Below are positions 6,966-13,778 of a stretch of DNA of 14,696 nucleotides, in pieces (position 1 is the first letter of the stretch; the number at the start of each line of letters is the position of its first letter). The notes under the pieces were generated by a model. That model was not told the DNA's origin, did no database searches, and worked only from the letters and a program-made list of their open reading frames with translations. Made by a program: the position numbers and the translations under genes. This DNA comes from Spirochaetia bacterium (lineage in GTDB: Bacteria > Spirochaetota > Spirochaetia > DTKZ01): assembly GCA_031270615.1 (NCBI GenBank), contig JAISXE010000371.1:1-14696 (forward strand). Direction: 5' to 3'.

Positions 6966-7009
6966 TTCTTCTCAGTTCTCTGCGCGAGGGATCGGAGGGG
7001 CGCGAAGCG

Positions 7010-7066
7010 GTCCGGCCTCTGGCCGGACGGAACCCCCGCAGAGCCCGGTTTGCGGCTGCCGCAAAC
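7010..7066. repeat. Two adjacent perfect 8-bp stem-loops
   Basis: GTCCGGCC / GGCCGGAC (7010-7028, 3-nt loop) and GTTTGCGG / CCGCAAAC (7048-7066, 3-nt loop) lie about 43-99 nt beyond the epimerase stop codon. Neither is followed by a U-tract on the minus strand. They could protect or end the operon mRNA, but they are not classic terminators. Confidence 0.5.
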
Positions 7067-7108
7067 GCGCCCAAATTCTTCCACTCCTAAAACTTCGCGC
7101 TCTTTCTT

Positions 7109-7918
7109 TTATTCGCGCAGGTATTTCCGCAAGAAAACGGCGGCCTGCTGCGCGGCGGTATAGGGTTCCGGCTTGGGCAGAATCTCCACCGAGACCCAGC
7201 CCGCGTATCCGGCTTTTTTCAGGTGCGCGAAAATGTCGTCAAAGTCCGTGTGGCCCTGGCCGGGGGCGAGCCTGTTGGAATCGGCCAGATGGACGTAGCC
7301 GATTTTGTCTATCCATTTTTCCAGTTCGCCGCCTATGGTGGCATCCTCGATGTTCATGTGGAACACGTCCGGCATAAGTTTGATGCCGCCGCTTCCAATC
7401 CGCTCTATGATGCGCGCGCCTTCCTCGACGGAGTTGACGAAGTCCAGCTCGTAGCGGTTCACGGGTTCCATAAGGAGGGTCACGCCTTTTTTCTCCGCAT
7501 AGGCGGCCAGCTCCCGCACCGTTTCGACAAAGCGGGCCACGGAGGCTTCGGGGTCTTGGGTCCCCTTGTTTCCGCGCACCCTGCCGATGTTGACTTTTCC
7601 GCCGTAGCCCGCCGCGAGATCGATAAAGCCGTGGAACATTTTGACCAGGGTTTCTTTTTTGGCCGAGGGCGGGTCGCTGAAGCTCAGGCCCAACTCGGCG
7701 TAGACCTGGCCGGTCGAGATGGCGGAAACCTCAAGGCGGTAGCGCGAAAGAAGGCTGTCCAGTTTTTCCGGCGGCGCTTCCTCCGGCCTTTTCAGGGCAA
7801 GTTCCACGCCGTCGTAGCCCAGCTCCGAGGCGGCTTTCATCGAGGCTTCAATGCCCCGAAACACGACAAAGGCCGAGGGCAGGGCCCCGGAATCCGCGAT
7901 GACTATGGATAATTTCAT
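7109..7918 (-). CDS. TIM-barrel sugar (phosphate) isomerase/epimerase, tagatose 3-epimerase-like
   Basis: This 269-residue protein belongs to the AP-endonuclease-2-like TIM-barrel group, which includes D-tagatose/D-psicose 3-epimerases, L-ribulose epimerases and hydroxypyruvate isomerase. The four metal ligands of the ketose 3-epimerases are visible at nearly the same positions as in the family: Glu151 (LLMEPVNRYE), Asp184 (MPDVFHMNIED), His210 (VHLADS) and Glu245 (SVEIL). GQGHTDF (220-226) is also typical. A divalent metal would drive epimerisation at C3 of a ketose or ketose phosphate. The ATG overlaps the rpiB-like stop codon (ATGA), with GGGAGG 5 nt upstream. As the last gene of the sugar operon it probably works on the isomerase's product. 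The exact substrate, and whether it is phosphorylated, cannot be read from sequence. Confidence 0.85.
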   Translation of the reverse strand: MKLSIVIADSGALPSAFVVFRGIEASMKAASELGYDGVELALKRPEEAPPEKLDSLLSRYRLEVSAISTGQVYAELGLSFSDPPSAKKETLVKMFHGFIDLAAGYGGKVNIGRVRGNKGTQDPEASVARFVETVRELAAYAEKKGVTLLMEPVNRYELDFVNSVEEGARIIERIGSGGIKLMPDVFHMNIEDATIGGELEKWIDKIGYVHLADSNRLAPGQGHTDFDDIFAHLKKAGYAGWVSVEILPKPEPYTAAQQAAVFLRKYLRE

Positions 7919-8454
7919 TGTGGCCTCCCGCCGCGCAGACCCGGCACATCCGCCTGGCCGGCGGCCTGCGTTTCTTTATCAAGTTCCCGAATCAGGTTCA
8001 GGGAAATGTCGTGCCTGCCTCCCTGGTAGGAAGTATGCAGCCAGGTTTCCAGAATATCAAGGGCCTCAAGCACTCCCGTGACGCGCCCGCCCAGGCACAG
8101 GATGTTTGAATCGTTGTGCTCCCGCGTCATGCGGGCAAGGTAGGTGCTGGTACACAGCGAGGCGCGCACCCCCGCGAACCTGTTGGCGACAATGCTCATG
8201 CCGATTCCCGTGGAACAGATGAGTATGGCGCGCCGTATCCTTCCCGAAGACACCTCCCGCGCAACCTGGACGGCGTATGTGGGATAGCGGACAATCTCCG
8301 TGCCGGAGCAGCCGGCATCGTGGACCGCGTATCCGTGCTCGCCCAGATAACGGGCAAACTCGTTTTTCAGCTCATATCCGCCATGGTCATTCCCAATCCA
8401 GATAACCTCACTGCGATTTGTTTCATTTCGATTCACTTCACTTCCGCCGGACAT
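7915..8454 (-). CDS. rpiB: RpiB/LacAB-type sugar-phosphate isomerase
   Basis: This 179-residue cytosolic protein interconverts an aldose phosphate and a ketose phosphate; ribose 5-phosphate and allose 6-phosphate are known substrates in the family. Diagnostic residues are present: Asp23-His24 (GNDHGGYELK), Cys80 in LICSTGIGMS (the base in E. coli RpiB), His113-Asn114 (REHNDSN), and Arg147-His148 in the YQGGRH segment. It has about 15 extra residues at the N-terminus and a 15-20 residue tail compared with typical RpiB. GAGG lies about 7 nt before the ATG. It is separated from the permease gene by 79 nt containing a strong hairpin, and it overlaps the epimerase by 4 bp. In this setting it may be specific for another pentose, hexose or tetrose phosphate rather than housekeeping ribose 5-phosphate. 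Confidence 0.88.
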   Translation of the reverse strand: MSGGSEVNRNETNRSEVIWIGNDHGGYELKNEFARYLGEHGYAVHDAGCSGTEIVRYPTYAVQVAREVSSGRIRRAILICSTGIGMSIVANRFAGVRASLCTSTYLARMTREHNDSNILCLGGRVTGVLEALDILETWLHTSYQGGRHDISLNLIRELDKETQAAGQADVPGLRGGRPQ

Positions 8455-8497
8455 ACCGATACCTCTTTTTCATGATTTAAAAACCCCATTAGACAGG

Positions 8498-8529
8498 CTT
8501 GATTAAGAACCTGCCGGTTCTTAATCAAG
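8498..8529 (-). promoter_or_regulatory. Perfect 14-bp intercistronic stem-loop between permease and isomerase genes
   Basis: CTTGATTAAGAACC and GGTTCTTAATCAAG form a perfect stem with a 4-nt loop, 5 nt past the permease stop codon. No immediate U-tract follows on the minus strand; a T5 run comes about 15 nt later. It is likely an mRNA processing or stabilising hairpin, or a partial attenuator, separating transporter from catabolic genes. Confidence 0.65.
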
Positions 8530-8533
8530 GCTA

Positions 8534-9598
8534 TTATGCGCCTCCCGCGGCGGATTCCCCCCCGGCGCCGGGAACAAGGGCGGGATCGATGGTCTCGACT
8601 TTTTTCGCGACGCGGGAGCGCTCCCTGTTTTTCACAATGGCCCGCTGAATAAGGATGAACAGCAAAAGCAGAAGCGCGGTGGCAATCTTTGCCCACCAGG
8701 AACTCAAGGTGCCCTGGAAGGTAATCATCGTGCGTATCGTCCCCTGGGTCAACACCCCAAAAAGCGTGCCGGCGATAAGCCCTACCCCGCCGGAGGTCAG
8801 GGCGCCGCCGATAACCGCCGAAGCCACGGCATCCAGGTGCAGGCCGTCGCCGTGCGTGCCCGTGGCCGAAAGGACGTACAGCATAAACGCCAGGCTCGCC
8901 ACCGCCGACAGGAAACCGGAAAAGGTGTAGGTCAGAAACTTTGTGCGCTTCACCGGCACGCCCATAAGGTTGGCCGACTGCTCGTTGCCGCCCAGGGCGT
9001 ACAGGTTGCGGCCGAACTGGGTGTTCTGCGCGATAATCTGAAACACGACAACCATGACAACGGCCAGGGCCGCGCCCACGGAAATAAAAGACCCCAGGAA
9101 GCGTATCTTGAAAATCGCGACTTTGACGATAAGCGGGTTGTCGACAAAAATCGTGTCCACGGTAATAATGTAGCAGGCGCCGCGCGCGATGAACTGCCCG
9201 GCCAGGGTGGCGATGAAAGGCTGAAAACCCTTGAAGGTCACCAGCCAGCCGTGCAGCATGCCAAAGAGGGCGCCTATGCACAGGACAATCAGAATCGCGG
9301 GAACAAGCGGCATCTTCATAATGGTCAGCATGTAGCTCATGCACATATTGCAAAACGCGATAACCGCGCCCACGGACAGATCAATGCCCCCGATGATGAC
9401 CACCATCGTGGAACCTATGGCGACAATCAGCAGATACGAATTATCGATAAGCAGGTTGCACAAAACCTGAAGCGAAAAAAAGTTTTTGAACAAAACCGAG
9501 CCCAGCCCGAAAAACACGATAAACAGGAGAATCGCGACCACAAAAGTAATATTCCGGTACACAAAGCCCGGCATCCGGCGCTTTTGCAAAGGATTCAT
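8534..9598 (-). CDS. yjfF: Sugar ABC transporter permease, YjfF type
   Basis: This inner-membrane permease of 354 residues belongs to the ribose/galactofuranose (CUT2) import family. It has about eight to ten hydrophobic segments. GGIDLSVGA (70-78), the ATPase-contact region ALGGNEQSANLMGV (201-214) and QGTLSSWWAKIA (295-306) match E. coli YjfF closely, and the last motif is quite distinctive. An Ala/Gly-rich cytoplasmic tail of roughly 25 residues follows. GAGGTG lies 5 nt before the ATG, which overlaps the preceding permease's stop codon (ATGA). It pairs with the YtfT-type permease as a heterodimer. Confidence 0.9.
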   Translation of the reverse strand: MNPLQKRRMPGFVYRNITFVVAILLFIVFFGLGSVLFKNFFSLQVLCNLLIDNSYLLIVAIGSTMVVIIGGIDLSVGAVIAFCNMCMSYMLTIMKMPLVPAILIVLCIGALFGMLHGWLVTFKGFQPFIATLAGQFIARGACYIITVDTIFVDNPLIVKVAIFKIRFLGSFISVGAALAVVMVVVFQIIAQNTQFGRNLYALGGNEQSANLMGVPVKRTKFLTYTFSGFLSAVASLAFMLYVLSATGTHGDGLHLDAVASAVIGGALTSGGVGLIAGTLFGVLTQGTIRTMITFQGTLSSWWAKIATALLLLLFILIQRAIVKNRERSRVAKKVETIDPALVPGAGGESAAGGA

Positions 9599-10650
9599 TT
9601 TCCCACCTCGAAATTTCCTGAAGCCTGTTTTTTGGCAAACCTGCCCAGCAGTTTTTTATAATCCGTTGTTTGTATGATGCCCACGATAATGACAACGCTG
9701 GCCTTGAAAACCAGAATCGTCTGGGCCGGAACGCCCTTCATGTAAATCGTGGTCGTCAGCGCCTGCACAAGCAGCGCCCCGATCAGGCTGCCCGGAAGGG
9801 AAAACCTCCCGCCCTTCATGGAATTGCCGCCAAGAACCACGGCCAGAATCGCGTCCAGCTCGTAATTAAGGCCCGCAGTGTTCGCGTCCGCCGCCTTGAC
9901 CTCCGAGGCAATCAGCACGCCCGCGATGCCCGCCATCAGCCCGCTTATGGCAAAGGCAACCCAGATCATGGTCTGGACTTTGATGCCCGCGTAGCGGCTG
10001 GAAGAACGGTTTGATCCCGATGATTCCAGAAACAAACCATACGAAGTCTTTTTTGAAAAAAGATACGCCGCCAAAGCCACCGCCAGAACCACATAGATGC
10101 AGATGGGGAACCCAAGAAAATACCCGGTGCCGAACTCAAAAAACGGCTTGTAGTACATCGTGATGACGTTTCCCCGCGTGATAAGCTGGGCGATCCCCCT
10201 GCCGGCCACCTGCAACATCAGGGTCGCGATAAGCGCCTGGATGCCCAGCCGCGACACAAGAAAACCGTTCCAGACGCCGCACAGCGTCGCCACGACAAGG
10301 GCCGCGGCAATGGCAAGCGGCAGGGGCGTCAGGGAAGCCGCAGCGGAACCCGCCTCGGCGGAAAAATCCCCGCCAATCATCTGCGCCGCGACCGCCCCGG
10401 CAATCGCCGCAACCGAGCCCACGGAAATATCCGTGCTGCCCGTGGCAATGACGAAGGTCATGCCTATCGCCATAAACATCAAAGGCGCGCCGCGCTTCAG
10501 GATATCGATCAGCGAGCCGTAAAAATGCCCCTCCTTCAGCTCCAGCGAAAAAAATCCCGGGGTAAAAAAAACATTGAACAGCAAAAGCAGAACCAGCGCG
10601 GCAATGGACAGCATCTCCTTGCGGCGCGCGAGAGCCTTCAGTTTATCCAC
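9595..10650 (-). CDS. ytfT: Sugar ABC transporter permease, YtfT type
   Basis: This inner-membrane permease has 351 residues and is the second permease of a CUT2 importer. GSTDISVGS (71-79), VAGRGIAQLIT (148-158) and ELDAILAVVLGG (264-275), followed by MKGGRF, resemble E. coli YtfT. One difference is Ser-Thr-Asp where the family usually has Gly-Ile-Asp before LSVG. The start is GTG, with AGGAGG 6 nt upstream inside the ATPase gene, and the two genes overlap by 8 bp. It is expected to form the translocation pore with the YjfF-type subunit. Confidence 0.9.
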   Translation of the reverse strand: MDKLKALARRKEMLSIAALVLLLLFNVFFTPGFFSLELKEGHFYGSLIDILKRGAPLMFMAIGMTFVIATGSTDISVGSVAAIAGAVAAQMIGGDFSAEAGSAAASLTPLPLAIAAALVVATLCGVWNGFLVSRLGIQALIATLMLQVAGRGIAQLITRGNVITMYYKPFFEFGTGYFLGFPICIYVVLAVALAAYLFSKKTSYGLFLESSGSNRSSSRYAGIKVQTMIWVAFAISGLMAGIAGVLIASEVKAADANTAGLNYELDAILAVVLGGNSMKGGRFSLPGSLIGALLVQALTTTIYMKGVPAQTILVFKASVVIIVGIIQTTDYKKLLGRFAKKQASGNFEVGK

Positions 10651-12169
10651 CGGCTTCCTCCTGTCCCGAATACGCGATAGTCTCCATAATGCGGCGGGTA
10701 TTCACCTCCCCTTTCAGTTCCCCTATCAGGCTGCGGTCGCGGAAAACCAAAACGCGGTCGGAGCAGCGCACCACTTCGTCCAGCTCCGAAGAAATAAACA
10801 CAATGGCCTTGCCCTCCGCCGCCAAACGCACAACGATATTCATGATTTCGGCCTTGGCGCCTATATCGATGCCCCGCGTAGGCTCGTCCAGAAGCAGCAG
10901 CTCGGGATTAATCGTAAGCCAGCGCGCCAAAATGACTTTCTGCTGGTTCCCCCCCGACAGGTTGCCCGCCAGCTGTTCGCAGCCTGGCGTGGCAATCGAC
11001 AAAAGTTTTATATAATGGTTGGCAATCTCCACCTGCCGCGCAAAGGGAATGCGCCTGAACATCCCGTAACGGCCCTGCAAGGCAAGGATGATATTCTCCC
11101 GCACCGTCAGATTGGCGATGATGCCATCGGTTTTCCGGTCTTCCGGGCAAAAACCGATACCGCAGCGGATGGCGTCCGCCGGCGAATTGATCCTGACCCT
11201 TTGCCCCTTTACCTTTATCGCGGCATCGTCCGGGCGGTCTATCCCGAATATCAGGCGCGCCGTCTCCGTCCTCCCGCAGCCCAGAAGGCCCGCAAACCCA
11301 AGTACCTCCCCGTACTTAACCGCCATATCCACCGGAGAAATAAGCCCCCGCTTCCCCAGCCTCTTCGCGGAATAGAATTCCTTCTTTTCCGCCTGGGCGT
11401 CCTCCCGCCCGTCCTTGTGCGACACCCCGGCGGCAATATCCTTGCCTATCATCTTTGAAATCAGGCTCATGCGGGGCAGCTCTTTTATCGTGCCCGAATC
11501 AATAAAACTGCCGTTCCGCAGTATGGTAAGGCGGTCGGTAATCTCGTAAATCTGGTCTATGAAGTGCGAAATAAAAATAATGCCCATCCCCTGGCCCTTC
11601 AGCGTGCGCATAACGTGGAAAAGCTGCCGCACCTCCTTTGTGTCAAGGGAAGAAGTCGGCTCATCCAAAACAAGGACCTTCGCGTTGGTATCCGCGGCGC
11701 GGGCAATCGCGACCATCTGCTGAATCGCCACCGAATACTCGCCCAGGGCATCGGCCACATCCATCCTGATATTCAGCCGCGCCATAGCCGCCTCCGCAAG
11801 CCTGTTCATCTTTTTCCAGTCAATGCCCCATCTGTTTTTCCGGGGCTGGCGGCCAATAAAAATATTCTCGGCGACGCTCAAGTTGGGGCACAGATTCACC
11901 TCCTGGTACACGGTGCTGATGCCCAGCCTCTGCGCGTCCATCGGAATCCTCGGAAAAATAGGAATCCCGTCCAGGAAAACATCGCCCCCGTCGCGCGCCT
12001 CCGCCCCCGTCAAAATCTTGATAAGCGTGGATTTCCCCGCGCCATTCTCCCCGCACAGGGAATGTATCTCGCCCCTGCGCAGCGTGAAACTGACCTTGTT
12101 TAACGCCCGCACCCCCGGATACATTTTATCGATATTGTCCATTTGAAGAAGAACCGCTTCTTCCGGCAT
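10643..12169 (-). CDS. ytfR: Sugar ABC transporter ATPase with two nucleotide-binding domains, YtfR type
   Basis: This 508-residue cytoplasmic ATPase powers the importer. Domain 1 has Walker A GENGAGKST (40-48), a degenerate signature YSVAIQQ (145-151) and Walker B VLVLDEP (165-171). Domain 2 has a degenerate P-loop, GLLGCGRTE (294-302), an intact LSGGNQQ signature (404-410) and Walker B LLLLDEP (425-431). This asymmetry is normal for RbsA/YtfR-type proteins. GFCPEDRKTDGII also matches YtfR. ATG 12169 is chosen because AGGGG lies about 8 nt upstream, whereas an in-frame TTG 24 nt earlier has no support. The gene is separated from the binding-protein gene by 486 bp of repeats. Confidence 0.92.
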   Translation of the reverse strand: MPEEAVLLQMDNIDKMYPGVRALNKVSFTLRRGEIHSLCGENGAGKSTLIKILTGAEARDGGDVFLDGIPIFPRIPMDAQRLGISTVYQEVNLCPNLSVAENIFIGRQPRKNRWGIDWKKMNRLAEAAMARLNIRMDVADALGEYSVAIQQMVAIARAADTNAKVLVLDEPTSSLDTKEVRQLFHVMRTLKGQGMGIIFISHFIDQIYEITDRLTILRNGSFIDSGTIKELPRMSLISKMIGKDIAAGVSHKDGREDAQAEKKEFYSAKRLGKRGLISPVDMAVKYGEVLGFAGLLGCGRTETARLIFGIDRPDDAAIKVKGQRVRINSPADAIRCGIGFCPEDRKTDGIIANLTVRENIILALQGRYGMFRRIPFARQVEIANHYIKLLSIATPGCEQLAGNLSGGNQQKVILARWLTINPELLLLDEPTRGIDIGAKAEIMNIVVRLAAEGKAIVFISSELDEVVRCSDRVLVFRDRSLIGELKGEVNTRRIMETIAYSGQEEAGG

Positions 12170-12227
12170 ACCCGCCACCCCTTCTGTCGGCAAACTAAGG
12201 CAAAGGCCCTCAAGGCCCCTGCCAATT

Positions 12228-12241
12228 CACAAAATTTTGTG
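12228..12241. repeat. Perfect 14-bp palindrome
   Basis: CACAAAATTTTGTG is self-complementary. It lies 59 nt upstream of the YtfR-type gene and right beside a second palindrome at 12246-12274. It could be an operator or part of the composite element. Confidence 0.5.
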
Positions 12242-12245
12242 CGCA

Positions 12246-12345
12246 TTTTTTTGCCCGGTGAGCGGGCAAAAAAACCGGGCTTTCCGCTCCAAGTCCTCGG
12301 ATTTGCCGCCGCAAATCCTGTGGGCTTTCCGCTGCAATCCCTTGC
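12246..12345. repeat. Composite palindromic repeat element, copy B
   Basis: It begins with a perfect 12-bp inverted repeat (T7-GCCCG / CGGGC-A7, 5-nt spacer; 12246-12274). CCGGGCTTTCCGCTCCAA and TCCTCG follow, then a perfect 8-bp stem, GGATTTGC / GCAAATCC (12299-12318). It ends with a second GGGCTTTCCGCTGCAA and CCCTTGCGC. The module order is that of copy A at 6583-6677, but the hairpin sequences differ. This copy lies inside the sugar operon, between the binding protein and ATPase genes. Confidence 0.6.
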
Positions 12346-12349
12346 GCGC

Positions 12350-12549
12350 CCCTCCAATCGCCCTGTTGCCTGTATTTCCCGCAGCGCTTTTCTATGGGCT
12401 CTCGCCGTGCCACCTGCAAGATGGACACGCTTTCGCGTGCCGCATAGTGGCGTCTTGCGCGGCCCAGGGGCTGGATTTCAGCTCCAACCGCCCCGGCGCC
12501 TTTATTTCCAACACTAATCTTTTTAGGGACTCTCGCCCATGCATCCTGC
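12350..12549. repeat. Diverged direct repeat, about 130 bp apart
   Basis: The segment 12350-12417 realigns with 12481-12549. Shared blocks, in order, are CTCCAA-CGCC, GCCT-TATTTCC, a T-rich tract, GGG-CTCTCGCC and CCTGC. The copies differ at many bases and by a small indel, so they look like an old duplication. No gene is seen in the 12170-12655 gap. Confidence 0.5.
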
Positions 12550-12596
12550 GCGCAAAGCCAAAAGTTGTTACAAGCATGGCAACCGCTATTCTTGAA

Positions 12597-12626
12597 CGTG
12601 CGGCGGTTTTGCAAAACCGCCGCACG
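12597..12626. repeat. Perfect 30-bp palindrome downstream of the binding-protein gene
   Basis: Two 15-nt half-sites (CGTGCGGCGGTTTTG and its complement) join without a spacer. It lies 29 nt after the binding-protein stop codon. In RNA it would fold into a very stable hairpin, but no U-tract follows on the minus strand. It is therefore more likely to protect the upstream mRNA or reduce read-through than to terminate fully. Confidence 0.75.
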
Positions 12627-12655
12627 CATGCAGCTTCTTAAAAACAAAACCCCGT

Positions 12656-13666
12656 CTAATACTTCCTGTTCGGAAGCGCCGCGCCAGCGTTTGCCTCGGT
12701 ATACAAATCGTTCTTCAGCTTGACCCACCATTCGGAGGGGTACTTGTTGTTGTCCAGAATATCGGTAATAACCTCGATGGTCTTGTTGCCGAAACCCAGG
12801 GGATTTTCAACGGAGGCCGTGTACTTGCCCTCCGCCATGGCCTCAAAAGCGCCCCGCACGCCGTCAACCCCCACGATCTTTATATCGACGCCCGGCTTCA
12901 GCCCCGCCTCCGCGATGGCCTGCATGGCGCCCAGGGCCATATTGTCGGAATGGGCCAGAAGGCCGCGGATTTTCACCCCCTCCGCCTGCGCGCTCTTCAG
13001 GATGGACTCCATGACCTGCTTCCCCTGCGAGCGGTTATAGTCGCCCGTCTGGGAGTATTTGATAACGACCTTGTTCTGCTTGCCGAAAACATTCTGGATC
13101 CCGGTACCCCGGTCCACAGCGGAAGAAGCGCCCACGGTGCCCTGCAGTTCGACAATGTTGACCGTCCCCGGCTCCTTCGCAAGCGCGTCTATCAGCGCCT
13201 GGGCGGCCAACTCGCCCGCATAGATATTGTCCGGCCCGATGAAGCAGGTGGTATATTTTTCTATATCGTTGCCAACCGTGTTGGCCGTGCGGTTCACCAG
13301 AAGCACGGGGATACCCGAATCCTTTGCCTCAGACAGAACCGCGTCCCAGCCGGTCGCCACGACCGGGCACAGGACAATCGCATCCACTTTTTGCTGGATG
13401 AAGTTGCGGATGGCGGCAATCTGATTCTCCTGCTTCTGCTGGGCGTCAGAGAAAATCAGCGTGAACCGGGGATGCGCGGCGTATGCCTCCTGCATCTCAG
13501 TCGACATCGCGATCCGCCATTCCGACTCGGAACCGACCTGGCTGAAACCCACGACATACTTGTCTTTCTTCTTCGATACCGGCCCCGCCTGTTCACTTCC
13601 CCCGCCGGCGAAAACCATTTGGCAGAGAAGAACCAATCCAAGAAGAATACCGAATGCTTTTTTCAT
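12656..13666 (-). CDS. ytfQ: Periplasmic sugar-binding protein, YtfQ type
   Basis: This exported receptor of 336 residues captures the sugar and delivers it to the importer. Residues 1-20 are a signal peptide (MKK, hydrophobic core, then VFA), with cleavage predicted before GGGS. There is no lipobox cysteine at the cleavage site. VGFSQVGSESEWR (39-51), QQKQENQI (76-83), PVVATGW (101-107), VELQGTVGAS (172-181) and QVMES (217-221) align closely with E. coli YtfQ, the galactofuranose receptor. GGGAGG lies about 5 nt before ATG 13666. An open frame continues 38 codons upstream but is only the repeat-bearing leader. It is the first gene of the sugar operon, and the repeat-filled gap after it could allow higher expression than the membrane components. 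Confidence 0.92.
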   Translation of the reverse strand: MKKAFGILLGLVLLCQMVFAGGGSEQAGPVSKKKDKYVVGFSQVGSESEWRIAMSTEMQEAYAAHPRFTLIFSDAQQKQENQIAAIRNFIQQKVDAIVLCPVVATGWDAVLSEAKDSGIPVLLVNRTANTVGNDIEKYTTCFIGPDNIYAGELAAQALIDALAKEPGTVNIVELQGTVGASSAVDRGTGIQNVFGKQNKVVIKYSQTGDYNRSQGKQVMESILKSAQAEGVKIRGLLAHSDNMALGAMQAIAEAGLKPGVDIKIVGVDGVRGAFEAMAEGKYTASVENPLGFGNKTIEVITDILDNNKYPSEWWVKLKNDLYTEANAGAALPNRKY

Positions 13667-13677
13667 AAGAACCTCCC

Positions 13678-13754
13678 TTGAAATCTTTTTTTTCGCTTGA
13701 AACCCTTTTTCTCCTGAAACCTTTTCCCGATTCCCCTTGAAATCTTTTTTCAAG
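13678..13754 (-). repeat. Four A-tract/TTTCAAG repeats in the ytfQ 5' leader
   Basis: On the plus strand, (T/C)TGAAA(T/C)C followed by a T-run occurs at 13678, 13697, 13714 and 13737, with T-runs of 8, 5, 4 and 6. In the mRNA these are A-runs followed by G(A/G)TTTCA(A/G)G. The last one abuts the ribosome binding site. The most upstream one (13736-13754) also forms a 7-bp stem, CTTGAAA / TTTCAAG. The spacing is about 17-23 nt. The leader between the predicted start site and ATG is roughly 95 nt. Confidence 0.6.
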
Positions 13755-13758
13755 CACT

Positions 13759-13778
13759 GTATACTGAGCATTGTATAC
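13759..13778. promoter_or_regulatory. Paired GTATAC operators, probable GntR binding sites
   Basis: Two copies of the palindrome GTATAC (13759-13764 and 13773-13778) are 14 bp apart centre to centre. TGTATAC and GTATACA also form a wider inverted repeat. A third half-like GATAC follows at 13781-13785. A GT-NN-AC core is typical of FCD-type GntR operators. The second site overlaps the ytfQ -10 region and the first lies near the predicted transcription start, as expected for repression. Confidence 0.6.

Larger units (their letters stand above)
6567..7080. repeat. 514-bp non-coding segment bounded by a 14-bp terminal inverted repeat
   Basis: AAGAATTTGGGCGC (6567-6580) is the exact reverse complement of GCGCCCAAATTCTT (7067-7080). 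Between them lies only repeat-rich, non-coding DNA: the composite element, a 50-bp tandem repeat, GTCCGTGGTT-type motifs, and two hairpins. I see no transposase and no clear target-site duplication. It could be a MITE-like or composite non-autonomous element. This covers most of the roughly 610-bp gap between the glycyl radical enzyme and the epimerase gene. Confidence 0.45.

Noticed and set aside
7109..7918. DNA repair endonuclease IV
   Set aside because: The fold is shared, but the metal ligands, length and operon context match ketose epimerases/isomerases rather than AP endonuclease.
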